Shown here: positions 17,665-27,035 of the stretch, one piece after another
Layout: the number at the start of each line of letters is the position of its first letter
How positions within the stretch are numbered: position 1 is the first letter of the stretch
Assembly (NCBI RefSeq): GCF_023074175.1
Contig: NZ_JADPKS010000038.1
Span: 1 to 64,000 of the forward strand
Reading direction: 5' to 3'
Length of the DNA: 64,000 nt
From: Bradyrhizobium sp. 139
GTDB taxonomy: Bacteria; Pseudomonadota; Alphaproteobacteria; Rhizobiales; Xanthobacteraceae
The notes under the pieces: model-generated
Databases searched by the model: none
The model's input: the letters and a program-made list of their open reading frames with translations, nothing else
What the model was told of the DNA's origin: nothing
Made by a program: the position numbers and the translations under genes

Positions 17665-19485
17665 TCACCCGCCCGAGGATTCGATGCGTTGCGGCTGCTC
17701 CGGCTCATCACCGCCGGCCCTGCCGGGCGACCGAACCAGGCGATGCAACACCTCGCTCGGAGAGCCGAACGCTTCCGCGCGTCCGGCCCGCAGTATGAGC
17801 ACTTTGTCAACACTGTTCAGTAGCGCCGGGCGCAGGGTTACGACGACCGCGGTGACCCCCCGCCTCTTGGCGCGCTGCAGGGTCTCGGTCAGAGCCTGCT
17901 CCCCCGCCGCGTCGAGATTCGAATTGGGCTCGTCGAGCACGACAAGGGACGGATTACCGAAGAAAGCCCGGGCGAGCGCGATGCGCTGCTTCTGTCCTCC
18001 CGAGAGCGGCCCGCCACTGCGGTCGAGCACGGTCTCGTATCCTTGCTTCAACTGGCAGACCATGTCGTGAATTCCCGACAACATCGCCGCCTCATAGATG
18101 CTCTCGTCGGGCAAGTCGTCGCGCATGCGGCAGATGTTCTGCTTGATGGTCCCGGGAAATAACTCGACCTCCTGGGGCAGGTAACCGCTATATTCCCCGA
18201 ACTGGCGGCGATCCCAGTTGCGCAGCTCCGTTCCGTCCAGCCTGACCTTGCCGGCTGTCGGCACCAGACAACCCACCAGAATGCGCGCGAGAGTCGACTT
18301 GCCCGATCCGGACGGTCCGACAATGGCCAAAGACTCTCCGGGCGCGAGCTCGAGCGACACACCATTGAGCACCGGCTCCTTCGAGCCGGGCGGCAGATAC
18401 AAGACCCGATCAACGCTCAGGCGCCCTTGCGGTCTGGGCAAGCGCAGCTTGGGCGCCTCGCGCTGGAATGACTCGACCGCCTGCTTTACGCGGGCATAGG
18501 CCGATCGCGCCTGAACGCAGCTGCGCCATCCCTCAATCAAGCCCTCGAGCGGCTGCAGGGCGCGGCCGGCAATGATCGAAGCCGCGATCATCATGCCGCC
18601 CGTGATCTCGGCGTGGAGGGCCAGATAGGCCCCGGTGCCGAGGATCGTGATCTGGGCCACGAGCCGGACGAACTTCGACGCACCGCTGATCCAGAAATTC
18701 CGGTCAAGGGCCTGGCTCTGCACCGTCAGTGCCGGCGCCTGCCGGCGCCCCCAGTGGAGAATGCTTTCGCTCAGCATTCCCATCGCATTGATCACCTGCG
18801 AATTTCGCGCCAGCGACTCGGCCGCCGCATCGGCCTCCGCGGCATGCAGGCCTGCCTCGCTCAGACGCTCCGAGGTCGCTTTCTGGTTGATCAGCGCAAT
18901 CAGTGCGAGGACCAAGCCCGATACGACTGCGATCCAGCCCAGATGTCGGTGAACGAGGAATATGACTGCGAAGTAGAGGGGCGAGAGTGGCGCGTCCATC
19001 AGTAGAAGCATGATAGGGCTCGAGATGAAGCCCCGCACCTGGTGAAGGCTGCGGATCGCCTGGATGGTTCCTCCCTCGCCGGCCCTGGCGTTGTTGATGC
19101 TGCTCGCCAACACTGCGCCGCCAAGCACCGCTTCCATCTTGGTCGCAAGACGCCCCAGTACCTGCCGACGCAGAATGTCCACGATCGAGAGGATACCGAT
19201 GAACGTCAGCGCGAGAGCCGAGAGCATCAGCAGTGTCTCGAGACTACGGCTCGTCAGCACGCGATCGGATATTTGAAAGAGGTAGATCGGCAACGTGAGC
19301 ATCAGCAGATTCACGACGACCGAAAATGCTGCGACCGCTATGAGGTTGGTGCGCGCGACCGAACGCCAGGCGGCCAGCGCGTTGACAGGTCCGACATAGT
19401 CGCGGGCCTCGCCGCCGCGTGCGACGCGAAGTTGAACTCCGGAGTGGTTGCGCGGCGGAGCGTCCAGTGTCTCGACAGCTGCCAT
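17665..19485 (-). CDS. Type I secretion ABC permease/ATPase (PrtD family)
   Basis: The 606-residue protein has an N-terminal transmembrane domain (about 45-330) and a nucleotide-binding domain: Walker A GPSGSGKST near residue 390, signature LSGGQKQRIALARA near 493, Walker B LVVLDEPNSNLD near 512. It lacks a C39 or C39-like N-terminal domain, as in PrtD/RsaD exporters of proteases, S-layer and RTX proteins that are not cleaved. A ribosome binding site GGGAGG sits six bases before the ATG. It starts 12 bases after the repetitive protein gene, which suggests that protein is its cargo. Confidence 0.95.
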   Translation of the reverse strand: MAAVETLDAPPRNHSGVQLRVARGGEARDYVGPVNALAAWRSVARTNLIAVAAFSVVVNLLMLTLPIYLFQISDRVLTSRSLETLLMLSALALTFIGILSIVDILRRQVLGRLATKMEAVLGGAVLASSINNARAGEGGTIQAIRSLHQVRGFISSPIMLLLMDAPLSPLYFAVIFLVHRHLGWIAVVSGLVLALIALINQKATSERLSEAGLHAAEADAAAESLARNSQVINAMGMLSESILHWGRRQAPALTVQSQALDRNFWISGASKFVRLVAQITILGTGAYLALHAEITGGMMIAASIIAGRALQPLEGLIEGWRSCVQARSAYARVKQAVESFQREAPKLRLPRPQGRLSVDRVLYLPPGSKEPVLNGVSLELAPGESLAIVGPSGSGKSTLARILVGCLVPTAGKVRLDGTELRNWDRRQFGEYSGYLPQEVELFPGTIKQNICRMRDDLPDESIYEAAMLSGIHDMVCQLKQGYETVLDRSGGPLSGGQKQRIALARAFFGNPSLVVLDEPNSNLDAAGEQALTETLQRAKRRGVTAVVVTLRPALLNSVDKVLILRAGRAEAFGSPSEVLHRLVRSPGRAGGDEPEQPQRIESSGG

Positions 19486-19497
19486 GTTTGCCTCCCA

Positions 19498-22400
19498 CTA
19501 GAGGATGGCATCTTGAGTTCCAACATGATCGATCGGAATATTATCCACAATGTCGGGAGGCGGCGGCGCGGGTTTTTGGACGTCGGCAGCCACCGGCGCC
19601 GAAACGTCTTGAGCCGATGCAGCGTCCGCCTGAGACACGGCAGTCTGGGAGGGCGCGATGTCGCTGCTGAGCGTGACGCCATAGTCTGTATACTGGGTTC
19701 CGTTGAACAGCGAATCTGCCGGAGGCGGTGGCGCATCGTTCAACGCGATCACATCGCCCGCGACAGCGGTCGTCGCCGCGGCATTTGATGTGTCCGCCAC
19801 GACGTTCTCCGGGGCAGTGGTCGCGGATCCCGAACTCTCGATCGGTGCGTCAGCGGTGGTGGCGAGCGCAAGAAGCGTGTCGGCCGATCCAGGAGTTTGA
19901 GCGCTGCTGGTGTCCGGCACGGCCGGCTCTACCGGTTCGATCGCCGGGTTGCTGAGCGAGTCTCCGGCGCTGGTGAGCACCAGCTCGGTCGTGTCAGCGA
20001 CGGGTGCCGCACTCGCCAAAGCATCGCCAGCCACGCTGCCCGTGTCGGCCGGTTGCGACACGTCGCTCGACGCATCGGTCGGAGCCGTAGCTGTTGTGGT
20101 GAGCACCGGCTCGCTCGTGTCCGCCACCGGCGCCGCACTTGCCAAAGCATCGCCAGCCACGCTGCCCGTGTCGGCCGGTTGCGACACGTCGCTCGGCGCA
20201 TCGCTCGGAGCCGTAGCTGTTGTGGTGAGCACCGGCTCGCTCGTGTCCGCGACCGGCGCCGCACTTGCCAAAGCATCGCCAGCCACGCTGCCCGTATCGG
20301 TCGGTTGCGACATGTCGCTCGGCGCATCGGTCGGAGCCGCAGCCGTTGTGGTGAGCACCGGCTCGCTCGTGTCCGCGACCGGCGCCGCACTGGCCAAAGC
20401 ATCGCCAGCCACACTGCCCGTGTCGGCCGGTTGCGACATGTCGCTCGGCGCATCGGTCAGAGCGGCAGCCGTTGTGGTGAGCACCGGCTCGCTCGTGTCC
20501 AGGACCGGTGCCGCACTCGCCAGAGCGTCGCTTGCGACATTCTCAGTGTCGGCCGGCTGCGACAGCTCGCTCGGCGGATCGGTCGAAGCGGCAGCTGTTG
20601 AGGTGAGCACAGGCTCCCTTGTGTCCAGGACCGACGCGGCACTCGCAAGACCATCGCCAGCAACATCGGTGGGCTGTGATACATCACCAGGCGCACCGTT
20701 ACCCATGGTCAGTGCCGACCCCGCGATCTCAAGGGGGGGTGCTGAACTATCAAAGGTGTGAGTTCCCGTGCTGTCCCATGCAACCGTTTGCGACAACGCG
20801 GTCGACTGAGCGTCGGGACCCGTCGTCTGGCCAACCACCTCGTTGCTCACCGTGCTCACGGTGTCGGTAGCCGTCGCGAGCGCCGGAGGCACCGTCGCCG
20901 CGACCGGCGCAATTGCGCCAACCACGTCGTTGGGTAGCGTGCTCACGGTATCGGTCGCCGTAGCGAGTGCCGGAATCACGGCCGCCTCGACTGGCGCAAT
21001 CGTACCAACCACATCGTTGGGCAGCGTGCCCGCGGTGTCGGCCAGAGTCGATAGCGTCGGCTGCGCCGCCGCGTCGACCGGCGCAATCCCGCCAACCACG
21101 TCGTTAGGTAGCGCGCTGACGGTGTCGTTCGCCGTGGTGAGTGCCGGCATCACCGCCGCCTCGAGCGGCGCAATCGCGCCAACCACGTCGTTGGGCAGCG
21201 CGCTGACGATGTCGGTCGCCGTAGCGAGTGCCGGCATCACGGCCGCCTCGACTGGCGCAATCGTACCAACCACATCGTTGGGCAGCGTGCCCGCGGTGTC
21301 GGCCAGAGTCGATAGCGTCGGCTGCGCCGCCGCGTCGACCGGCGCAATCCCGCCAACCACGTCGTTGGGCAGCGTGCTGACGGTGTCGCTCGCTGGCGCG
21401 AGTGCCGGCGGCACCGCCGTCTCGACCGGCGCAATCGCGCCAACCACGTCGTTGGATAGCGTGCCCGCAGTGTCGGCCAGGGTCGTGAGCGTCGGCTGCG
21501 CCGCCGCCTCGAGCGGCGCGATCGCGCTGGCCACGTCGTTGGGCAGCACGCTGACGGTGTCGCTCGCCGTCGCGAGTGCTGGCGGCACTGCCGCCTCGAC
21601 CGGCACAATTGCGCCAACCACGTCGTTAGGTAGCGCGCTGACGGTGTCGTTCGCCGTGGCGAGTGCCGGCATCACAGCCGCATCGACCGGCGCAATTGCG
21701 CCAACCACGTCGTTGGGTAGCGTGCCCGCAGTGTCGGCCAGGGTCGTGAGCGTCGGCTGCGCGGTTGCCTCGAGCGGCACGATCGCGCCGGCCACGCCGT
21801 TGGGCAGCACGCTGACGGTGTCGCTCGCCGTGGCGAGTGCCGGCATCACAGCCGCATCGACCGGCGCAATTGCGCCAACCACGTCGTTGGGTAGCGTGCC
21901 CGCGGCGTCGGCCAGAGTCGATAGCGTCGGCTGCGCCGCCGCCTCGAGCGGCGCAATTGCGCCAACCACGTCGTTGGATAGCGTGCTCACTGTGTCGGGC
22001 AGAGTCGATAGCGTCGGCTGCGCCGCCGCCTCGAGCGGCGCGATCGCGCCAGCCACGTCGTTGGGCAGCATGCTGACGGTGTCGCTCGACGTCGCGAGTG
22101 CCGGCGGCACTGCCGCCTCAACCGCCGCAATTGCGCCAACCACGTCGTTGGATAGCGTGCTGACGGTGTCGGTCGCCGTGGCGAATGCCGGCTTCACTGC
22201 CGCCTCGACCGGTGCAATCGTGCCGGTCACGCCATGGCTCAACATGCTGAGGGTGTCAGTCGTCGTCGCGAGCGCCGGCACCATCGTCTCGACCGGCGCG
22301 ATCGCGCCAACCACGTCGTTGGGCAGCGTGCCCGCGGTGTCGGCCAGGGTCGTGAGCGTCGGCTGCGCCGTTGCCTCGAGCGGCACGATCGCGCCGGCCT

Positions 22401-23232
22401 CGTCATCGCATAGCGTGCTGACGGAGTCGCTCGTCGTCGGGAGCGCCGGCGGCACCATCGCCGGGACCGACGCAATCGTGCCGGCCACGTCGTTGGGCAC
22501 CGTGATGACGGTGTCGCTCGCCGTCGCGAGCGTCGGCGGCACCGCCGCCTCGACCGGCGCAATCCCTACCACCGCGTCATTGCTCAGATCGCTGAGCATT
22601 CCAAGCGGGGGAAAGGAGCTGACGATCGACGGGCTGAACGAGTCGCAAAGCACATTAGACCGAACGGATTCGAGCGTTGACTCACCGGGCAATTGAGGAC
22701 TTCCGAGGTCGGAATCCGCTAACAGCGAGTTGACGCAACTGACGCAACTAACGTCGGCTGAGGTGTGAGCATGGTGCTTGCAAAAATCGACCTCGTCGCC
22801 ACTCCCACGCCCACCCACAGAGCTCGCAGTAGCGACTGCTTCGCCACGAGCGGTGCTCGGTCTGGGCGCGTCTTCATGCGGCTCCGCCAGGAGCCCGGTC
22901 GGATCGAGCTGAGCCACATGCGTGTCCGGCAAGGCGGCCGGCCCTTTGGGCCTCTCATCCTCCGCGCCCGGTTTCGCGGGATCGCTCGCAGGCAGCTCGT
23001 CGTTTGTCCCTTGCGGCCCCGCACCTGCCTGAGCGGCTGTCGCGTCTTCTTGCTTGGCCAGCGCGGATTTGAACGGGGCGGCAAGAAACTCCTCGCAGGC
23101 AACTAGCTGGGCAATAAAGAACGACCGGGTCAAGAAACTGAAAGAGCCGGATCGCTTGTCGGCACGCTGCACTCCGGCTTCGAAAATCTTCCGCTCTTGT
23201 TCGAACAATTCGCGCTTTTCCACCTGGTGCAT
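19498..23232 (-). CDS. Large repetitive protein, probable type I secretion cargo
   Basis: This 1244-residue protein has no signal peptide. Residues 1-75 are charged (MHQVEKRELFEQERKIFEAG), then a linker. About 20 copies of a 29-residue repeat follow (consensus start VVGAIAPVEAAVPPALATA, end DTVSTLPND), then about six copies of a 42-residue repeat (SQPADTGSVAGDALASAAPV). The tail ends DNIPIDHVGTQDAIL. It is rich in Ala, Val, Thr, Pro and Asp and nearly free of aromatic residues. It has no RTX nonapeptides or known adhesin domains. The ATG at 23232 follows AAGGCGG. Position directly before the PrtD-type exporter makes it the likely substrate. Role unknown; an extended cell-surface or released polymer-like protein is a guess. 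Confidence 0.85.
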   Translation of the reverse strand: MHQVEKRELFEQERKIFEAGVQRADKRSGSFSFLTRSFFIAQLVACEEFLAAPFKSALAKQEDATAAQAGAGPQGTNDELPASDPAKPGAEDERPKGPAALPDTHVAQLDPTGLLAEPHEDAPRPSTARGEAVATASSVGGRGSGDEVDFCKHHAHTSADVSCVSCVNSLLADSDLGSPQLPGESTLESVRSNVLCDSFSPSIVSSFPPLGMLSDLSNDAVVGIAPVEAAVPPTLATASDTVITVPNDVAGTIASVPAMVPPALPTTSDSVSTLCDDEAGAIVPLEATAQPTLTTLADTAGTLPNDVVGAIAPVETMVPALATTTDTLSMLSHGVTGTIAPVEAAVKPAFATATDTVSTLSNDVVGAIAAVEAAVPPALATSSDTVSMLPNDVAGAIAPLEAAAQPTLSTLPDTVSTLSNDVVGAIAPLEAAAQPTLSTLADAAGTLPNDVVGAIAPVDAAVMPALATASDTVSVLPNGVAGAIVPLEATAQPTLTTLADTAGTLPNDVVGAIAPVDAAVMPALATANDTVSALPNDVVGAIVPVEAAVPPALATASDTVSVLPNDVASAIAPLEAAAQPTLTTLADTAGTLSNDVVGAIAPVETAVPPALAPASDTVSTLPNDVVGGIAPVDAAAQPTLSTLADTAGTLPNDVVGTIAPVEAAVMPALATATDIVSALPNDVVGAIAPLEAAVMPALTTANDTVSALPNDVVGGIAPVDAAAQPTLSTLADTAGTLPNDVVGTIAPVEAAVIPALATATDTVSTLPNDVVGAIAPVAATVPPALATATDTVSTVSNEVVGQTTGPDAQSTALSQTVAWDSTGTHTFDSSAPPLEIAGSALTMGNGAPGDVSQPTDVAGDGLASAASVLDTREPVLTSTAAASTDPPSELSQPADTENVASDALASAAPVLDTSEPVLTTTAAALTDAPSDMSQPADTGSVAGDALASAAPVADTSEPVLTTTAAAPTDAPSDMSQPTDTGSVAGDALASAAPVADTSEPVLTTTATAPSDAPSDVSQPADTGSVAGDALASAAPVADTSEPVLTTTATAPTDASSDVSQPADTGSVAGDALASAAPVADTTELVLTSAGDSLSNPAIEPVEPAVPDTSSAQTPGSADTLLALATTADAPIESSGSATTAPENVVADTSNAAATTAVAGDVIALNDAPPPPADSLFNGTQYTDYGVTLSSDIAPSQTAVSQADAASAQDVSAPVAADVQKPAPPPPDIVDNIPIDHVGTQDAIL
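19985..20690 (-). repeat. 126-bp coding tandem repeat array (about 6 copies)
   Basis: Each full unit encodes 42 residues, with core ALASAAPVADTSEPVLTTT. Four central copies are nearly identical in DNA, implying recent duplication or gene conversion; the outer copies diverge. Confidence 0.85.
20835..22590 (-). repeat. 87-bp coding tandem repeat array (about 20 copies)
   Basis: Each unit encodes 29 residues and most contain a version of ACCACGTCGTTGGGCAGCG on the plus strand. Copies fall into alternating subtypes (VEAAVMPALATATDTVS and LEAAAQPTLTTLADTAG), which suggests that two-unit blocks were duplicated. Confidence 0.85.
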
Positions 23233-23305
23233 GACCGCCGCCTTTCTTGTTCAAAAACCACCCTCGCCCGGCAGCATTCACCGCCAGGCGAGTCTCTTCG
23301 GCATG

Positions 23306-23848
23306 TCAGGCGTCCGTGTCGTGCGACGTATCCGTCGCCGTGCCGAAATGCCCTACGTCGAAGTGATCCATTGGGCCCATCAAACCGATGGCGTATTCGA
23401 GCGCATCATCGGAAGACATCGAAGCGAGCGCGCCATGTATGTCACCCGAATGATCTGGACCGTGCGAGCTGAAATCACCCGCGAACTCACCATGGGAGAA
23501 GTCGAACTTGGCCAGCGCGTCACCCGGACTGCGATCGGTCTCGCCCCTGCTGCCATCGTCAGCCGGTTCGTGATCGCAATGGTCCTTGGGCTGGTATTCG
23601 CCGTCCTTGGCGTCCTTCCAGCCCCCATCGTGCACTGGGTAGTCGCCCCTGGGGTAGGCGCCGCTAAGCTTGGAATAATTGTCCTCGCCGTCACCGTTCT
23701 TCGAGCAGTCGTCATAAGCGCTGTGATCGTCGTTCCATTTTGACTGCCTGCCGTCGCCACAGTCGTCGGGCTTGGTTGACGTGCATTGCTCGGGTGGGGC
23801 GCTCTTTATCAGCCCGAGAATGCTCGTAACACTGCTCAGGATAGACAT
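23306..23848 (-). CDS. Asp-rich small protein, candidate secreted cargo
   Basis: A 180-residue protein starting MSILSSVTSILGLIKSAPPE, with GGAG before the ATG. The body is very rich in Asp, Gly, His and Lys (GGWKDAKDGEYQPKDHC, GETDRSPGDALAKFDFSHGE) and the end has GALASMSSDDALEYAIG followed by a negatively charged tail. Acidic residues could bind calcium or another metal, but no RTX motif is present. A homologous segment forms the extra tail of the ABC exporter at 27036-29426. It lies 73 bases upstream of the repetitive protein, in the same operon, so export by the PrtD/HlyD pair is likely. Family not recognised. Confidence 0.8.
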   Translation of the reverse strand: MSILSSVTSILGLIKSAPPEQCTSTKPDDCGDGRQSKWNDDHSAYDDCSKNGDGEDNYSKLSGAYPRGDYPVHDGGWKDAKDGEYQPKDHCDHEPADDGSRGETDRSPGDALAKFDFSHGEFAGDFSSHGPDHSGDIHGALASMSSDDALEYAIGLMGPMDHFDVGHFGTATDTSHDTDA

Positions 23849-23975
23849 GGCTTTGCTCCTCGCTTCAGCTTTGCGACGGGCACGTGCGCGTGCCCTGCCC
23901 GGATCACCGCGCCGTCACTCCTACTGTCGCCGAAGCACGCCTATGGATGCAGCGGCGAAAAAATAAACTCACGCC

Positions 23976-24593
23976 TCATTCGAGCTGCCGGCGCATGGCC
24001 ACGAGCTCTCTCCGGATCCACGCCTTGACGGTTCCGACAGGAACCCGGAGGTATTCGGAAATCTCCTCGTGCGTGCGCCCGTCGACGATCGCCAGAAGCA
24101 GGCTCGCGCGGCGCTGTGGCTCGAGTTGATCGAGCATGGTTCGCAGCGTCATGCTGTCTGGGATACAAGCCGCAGGGTTCGGAGCGGTCTGTTCCCGCGC
24201 ACAGATGGCATTCAATGCATCGTCCTCGAGCGCGAATTCGCGCCTGGCGTTCTGCCGCATCTTGAGCGCCGTGTTGCGGACAATCGTGTAGATCCAGCCC
24301 CGGGCGGATCCGCGCGCAGGATCGAAGTTCTTCGCATATCGGAGAATCTGCGCGAATGCGTCGTGGATGACGTCTTCCGAACGCGATCTGTCGTGCACGA
24401 TACGGTGTGCCATCGCGCGCAACTGCTCCTTCTCCCGCGCGTAGATCTTGCCGACGGCGGACTGCGATCCGGAGGCGCACTCAAGCAGAGCTGTTTCGTA
24501 ATTAAGAGCCGTCTCGCCAGTGAGATAGCTGTCATGGCGCGCTGCGCCTGAGCGAGACTTTGCCTTCGTTAAATCGAGGCACTGATGGGGCAT
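23976..24593 (-). CDS. ECF-type RNA polymerase sigma factor
   Basis: About 205 residues. Sigma-2 region: LRAMAHRIVHDRSRSEDVIH, then DAFAQILRYAKNFDPARGSA and GWIYTIVRNTALKMRQNARR (about 55-125). Sigma-4 region: LEPQRRASLLLAIVDGRTHE, then EISEYLRVPVGTVKAWIRR (about 155-200). The ATG at 24593 has GAGGGG upstream; a GTG at 24605 is too close to that site. It heads the type I export operon and probably transcribes it. No anti-sigma gene is adjacent, unlike in most ECF loci, so its control is unclear. Confidence 0.92.
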   Translation of the reverse strand: MPHQCLDLTKAKSRSGAARHDSYLTGETALNYETALLECASGSQSAVGKIYAREKEQLRAMAHRIVHDRSRSEDVIHDAFAQILRYAKNFDPARGSARGWIYTIVRNTALKMRQNARREFALEDDALNAICAREQTAPNPAACIPDSMTLRTMLDQLEPQRRASLLLAIVDGRTHEEISEYLRVPVGTVKAWIRRELVAMRRQLE

Positions 24594-25464
24594 GGTCGAA
24601 GTCACCCCTCATAAGGCAGAGCAGATGCGTGACTGCTTTCACGCACAGGGCCATCTGCGGCATTTAATGCCGCTCATTTAATTTTATTTAAATGATCTAT
24701 TTTAAAACGATATGAAATCGGCTGTCGGCGAACTCAAGTCAGCAAGCATCGACTTCGTTCCCGGAAGTTTTCAAAAATGTTTTTCCCCAATCCCCAAAGG
24801 GCGACGTCGTCGTCGGTGTGCAGGCGGACCATAGCGCGTCGTGCTCGCCGGCCAGGTGAGCCGCTGCGAGCAGCAACGTAAGTCCTCGGGCCAACTTCGA
24901 AAGTGGGCAGCGTCAACATCGTCGCTAGTCGCGTTTATAACTTCAGAGCACGCATCGGATCCGACTACCGTGTAACACCATCGAGGGTCTTTCGAAGTAC
25001 CTTCAAGAAAACTATGTCCCAATCCGTCACATTCACGCCTCTATCCAATCTGCCTGCAACGCGATCAGCTGCGACGGCTCTGAGCCTTGTCGTGCCCAAC
25101 GGGCGCTGCGACTTGCGCAGCTGTCGCGATGAGTGCCGCCATCGAAACAAGCAGGCGCTTCTCGGGCCGAGCGCGCCACATGGCGCGTTAACGCGCTTTC
25201 CTGCGGAAGGCGCGATGTCGCATCTCAGCCGCGCAGAACATCCAGCAGACCAGAACGCCAAACTCACTGTGACGAAGCCGCCACTGACTCCCACTTTAAA
25301 GCGCCTTGCATACGACGTTGCAAAAATCACGATACAACAAGTGTCAAACACGTGCCGCTCACAAAATTTGCGGGACCGTGCATCCAGATTGGCGTCTCGC
25401 ACCTAGTGATGACGTGGCAACAGTTACATCAATGTTCCGCCACTTAAATCGAAAGGAGACCAAC
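24594..25464. other. Long intergenic region between two divergent export units
   Basis: About 870 bases between the sigma factor and the leader-peptide gene. It is visibly AT-richer around 24660-24720. I support no gene in it; it presumably holds divergent promoters, possibly recognised by the ECF sigma factor. Confidence 0.5.
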
Positions 25465-25665
25465 ATGCTAGAGATGACCAATCTTGCTCACCCCGTCGAA
25501 CTGTCTGATGAAGAGCTCGACCTCGTGGCCGCCGGCACCGGCGGCTGTGGCTGCCATGATGGCGGATCACTGATCCGCACTGGCGACATCAATGTTCTCA
25601 GCGGAAACCAAGTTCAGGTTGGCGTGCTGTCCAAGCAGTACCAGTCCCAAATCTTTGTTGGGTAA
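25465..25665 (+). CDS. Double-glycine-type leader peptide, candidate bacteriocin precursor
   Basis: The gene encodes 66 residues. ATG 25465 follows a strong site (AAAGGAGACCAAC). The leader (MLEMTNLAHPVELSDEELDL then VAAG) has the LSDEELDLVAAG pattern of peptides cut by C39 peptidases, with Ala23-Gly24 in place of Gly-Gly. Cleavage there would release about 42 residues beginning TGGCGCHDGG, Gly-rich with two Cys, ending SQIFVG. The adaptor and C39 exporter genes follow directly, which fits a class II microcin or signalling peptide. No immunity gene is evident. A frame extending upstream has no start support. Confidence 0.85.
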   Translation: MLEMTNLAHPVELSDEELDLVAAGTGGCGCHDGGSLIRTGDINVLSGNQVQVGVLSKQYQSQIFVG

Positions 25666-25681
25666 AGCCAGGATGCGTCGG

Positions 25682-25714
25682 CGAACCGCTTCTCCATAAG
25701 GGGAAGCGGTTCTC
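25682..25714 (+). terminator. Hairpin between peptide and exporter genes
   Basis: Stem GAACCGCTTCTCC / GGGGAAGCGGTTC with a short loop. There is no strong T-run. It may act as a partial terminator or mRNA-stabilising hairpin that keeps peptide expression above exporter expression. Confidence 0.65.
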
Positions 25715-25781
25715 CGGTATCCATCTGCAGTCTTGCTATGGCGGAAAGATGCTCCGCGGAGCGCTTCAGCAAGGTGCGTCC

Positions 25782-27032
25782 ATGTCGACTCGGCCGGCTC
25801 TATTTCGCAAGGAAGCTGTCGATTTTTTGCATCAGCGCCACACCTGGGGTGAGGTCGTATTGCTGCAGCCGCTGTCGAGCACGCTCCTTAGCTGGAGCCT
25901 TGCGGCGCTCGTTGCACTCATTTTGTGTTTTCTCTCCATCGCGCAATACGCGCGCAAGGAGACCGTCTCCGGGTATCTGACGCCGACCTCCGGCACAGCT
26001 AAGATTTTCGTACCACAACAGGGCTTCATCAAAGCGATACACGTGAAGGAGGGGCAAGAGGTTGCGGAGGGTGACCTGCTCCTGACCGTAGTCACTTCCC
26101 AAATCACCGCCAATGGCGATGACGTCAATGCCACCGTGCTTGCGGTGCTGACGCAGCAACGCAATGTGGTCGAGCGACAGATCGATTCGGAGGATCGCCG
26201 AACCGTCTCGGAACAGGATCGCCTGGGTTCCACGATCAAGGGGATTGAAGGAGAGATTGCCCAACTCGAGGACCAGCGGAACATCCAAAACGAGCGACTG
26301 AAGCTTTCCGAGAGCTTCGTATCAACGGGCGCTAAGCTAACCGCGAGCGGCGCATTGCCAACGATTGAGCTCAAGCGCCGCGAGCAGGCCGCACTTGAGC
26401 AAAAGCAGAGCGTGGTGTCGCTCGATCAGCAGATCACCGCCCGACGCACCCAGTTGACAGACGCTCGGCATACACTCGAGCAACTCCCAACGATCGCCGC
26501 AGAGAGGATCCGAGGACTGCGTAATGAACTCTCCTCGATCGAACAGCGCGTGGCCGAGGTGAACGGGCGGCAGGCTTACGTTACCAGGGCGCCAACGAGT
26601 GGGCGCGTGTCTACGCTGCAGGCGACTGTTGGCCAGATCGCTGATCCGAGGCATATGCAGCTCGAAATCATTCCCCTTGATGCGCACTTGCAGGCGGAGC
26701 TGTTCTTTCCGACACGCGCATTTGGTTTTGTGCGCCCCGGCCAGCAGGTTAGGATACTTTACGATGCATTTCCTTATCAGAAATTCGGCACCTACCGCGG
26801 CAGCGTGACAAAAGTCTCTCACACGATTCTGACCGGCAACGAAACCACCGGCCCGATCGCCCTCAAGGAACCGGCTTACCGTGTGACTGCGGCTCTCGAG
26901 CGGCCCGACATCGACGCCTATGGCCGTAAGATGCCGCTTCAGCCGGACATGCTGCTCAGGGCCGACGTTATCCTTGAGCAGCGCTCCCTGATGAGGTGGC
27001 TGCTTGATCCGGTGTTAAGCGCAAGGATGTAG
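25782..27032 (+). CDS. HlyD-like adaptor of a peptide exporter
   Basis: A 416-residue membrane fusion protein, starting MSTRPALFRKEAVDFLHQRH at 25782 with AAGG upstream. One transmembrane helix lies at about 30-55 (LAALVALILCFLSIAQYA). The lipoyl half-motif FVPQQGFIKAIHVKEGQEVA (about 80-100) precedes a coiled coil and the C-terminal half (RAPTSGRVSTLQATVGQIAD). The form matches adaptors of CvaA/raxA-type bacteriocin exporters. The stop lies three bases before the exporter start. Confidence 0.93.
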   Translation: MSTRPALFRKEAVDFLHQRHTWGEVVLLQPLSSTLLSWSLAALVALILCFLSIAQYARKETVSGYLTPTSGTAKIFVPQQGFIKAIHVKEGQEVAEGDLLLTVVTSQITANGDDVNATVLAVLTQQRNVVERQIDSEDRRTVSEQDRLGSTIKGIEGEIAQLEDQRNIQNERLKLSESFVSTGAKLTASGALPTIELKRREQAALEQKQSVVSLDQQITARRTQLTDARHTLEQLPTIAAERIRGLRNELSSIEQRVAEVNGRQAYVTRAPTSGRVSTLQATVGQIADPRHMQLEIIPLDAHLQAELFFPTRAFGFVRPGQQVRILYDAFPYQKFGTYRGSVTKVSHTILTGNETTGPIALKEPAYRVTAALERPDIDAYGRKMPLQPDMLLRADVILEQRSLMRWLLDPVLSARM

Positions 27033-27035
27033 CGC

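Noticed and set aside
19985..22590. Regular repeats that could suggest a CRISPR array
   Set aside because: Units of 126 and 87 bases are contiguous, in one reading frame and have no unique spacers. They are coding repeats.
20843..22696. A 617-residue plus-strand open frame through the repeat region
   Set aside because: It is the antisense reading of the 87-bp repeats of the minus-strand gene. It is open only because the repeat is codon-periodic; it has no ribosome binding site and its sequence is a mirror of the real repeat.
24965..25402. A 145-residue minus-strand frame upstream of the leader peptide
   Set aside because: Arg- and Ser-rich composition, no ribosome binding site and no domain look; it lies in the expected promoter region.
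25682..25714. Strict rho-independent terminator between peptide and exporter
   Set aside because: The stem is strong but no T-run follows, so I describe it only as a hairpin that may attenuate.
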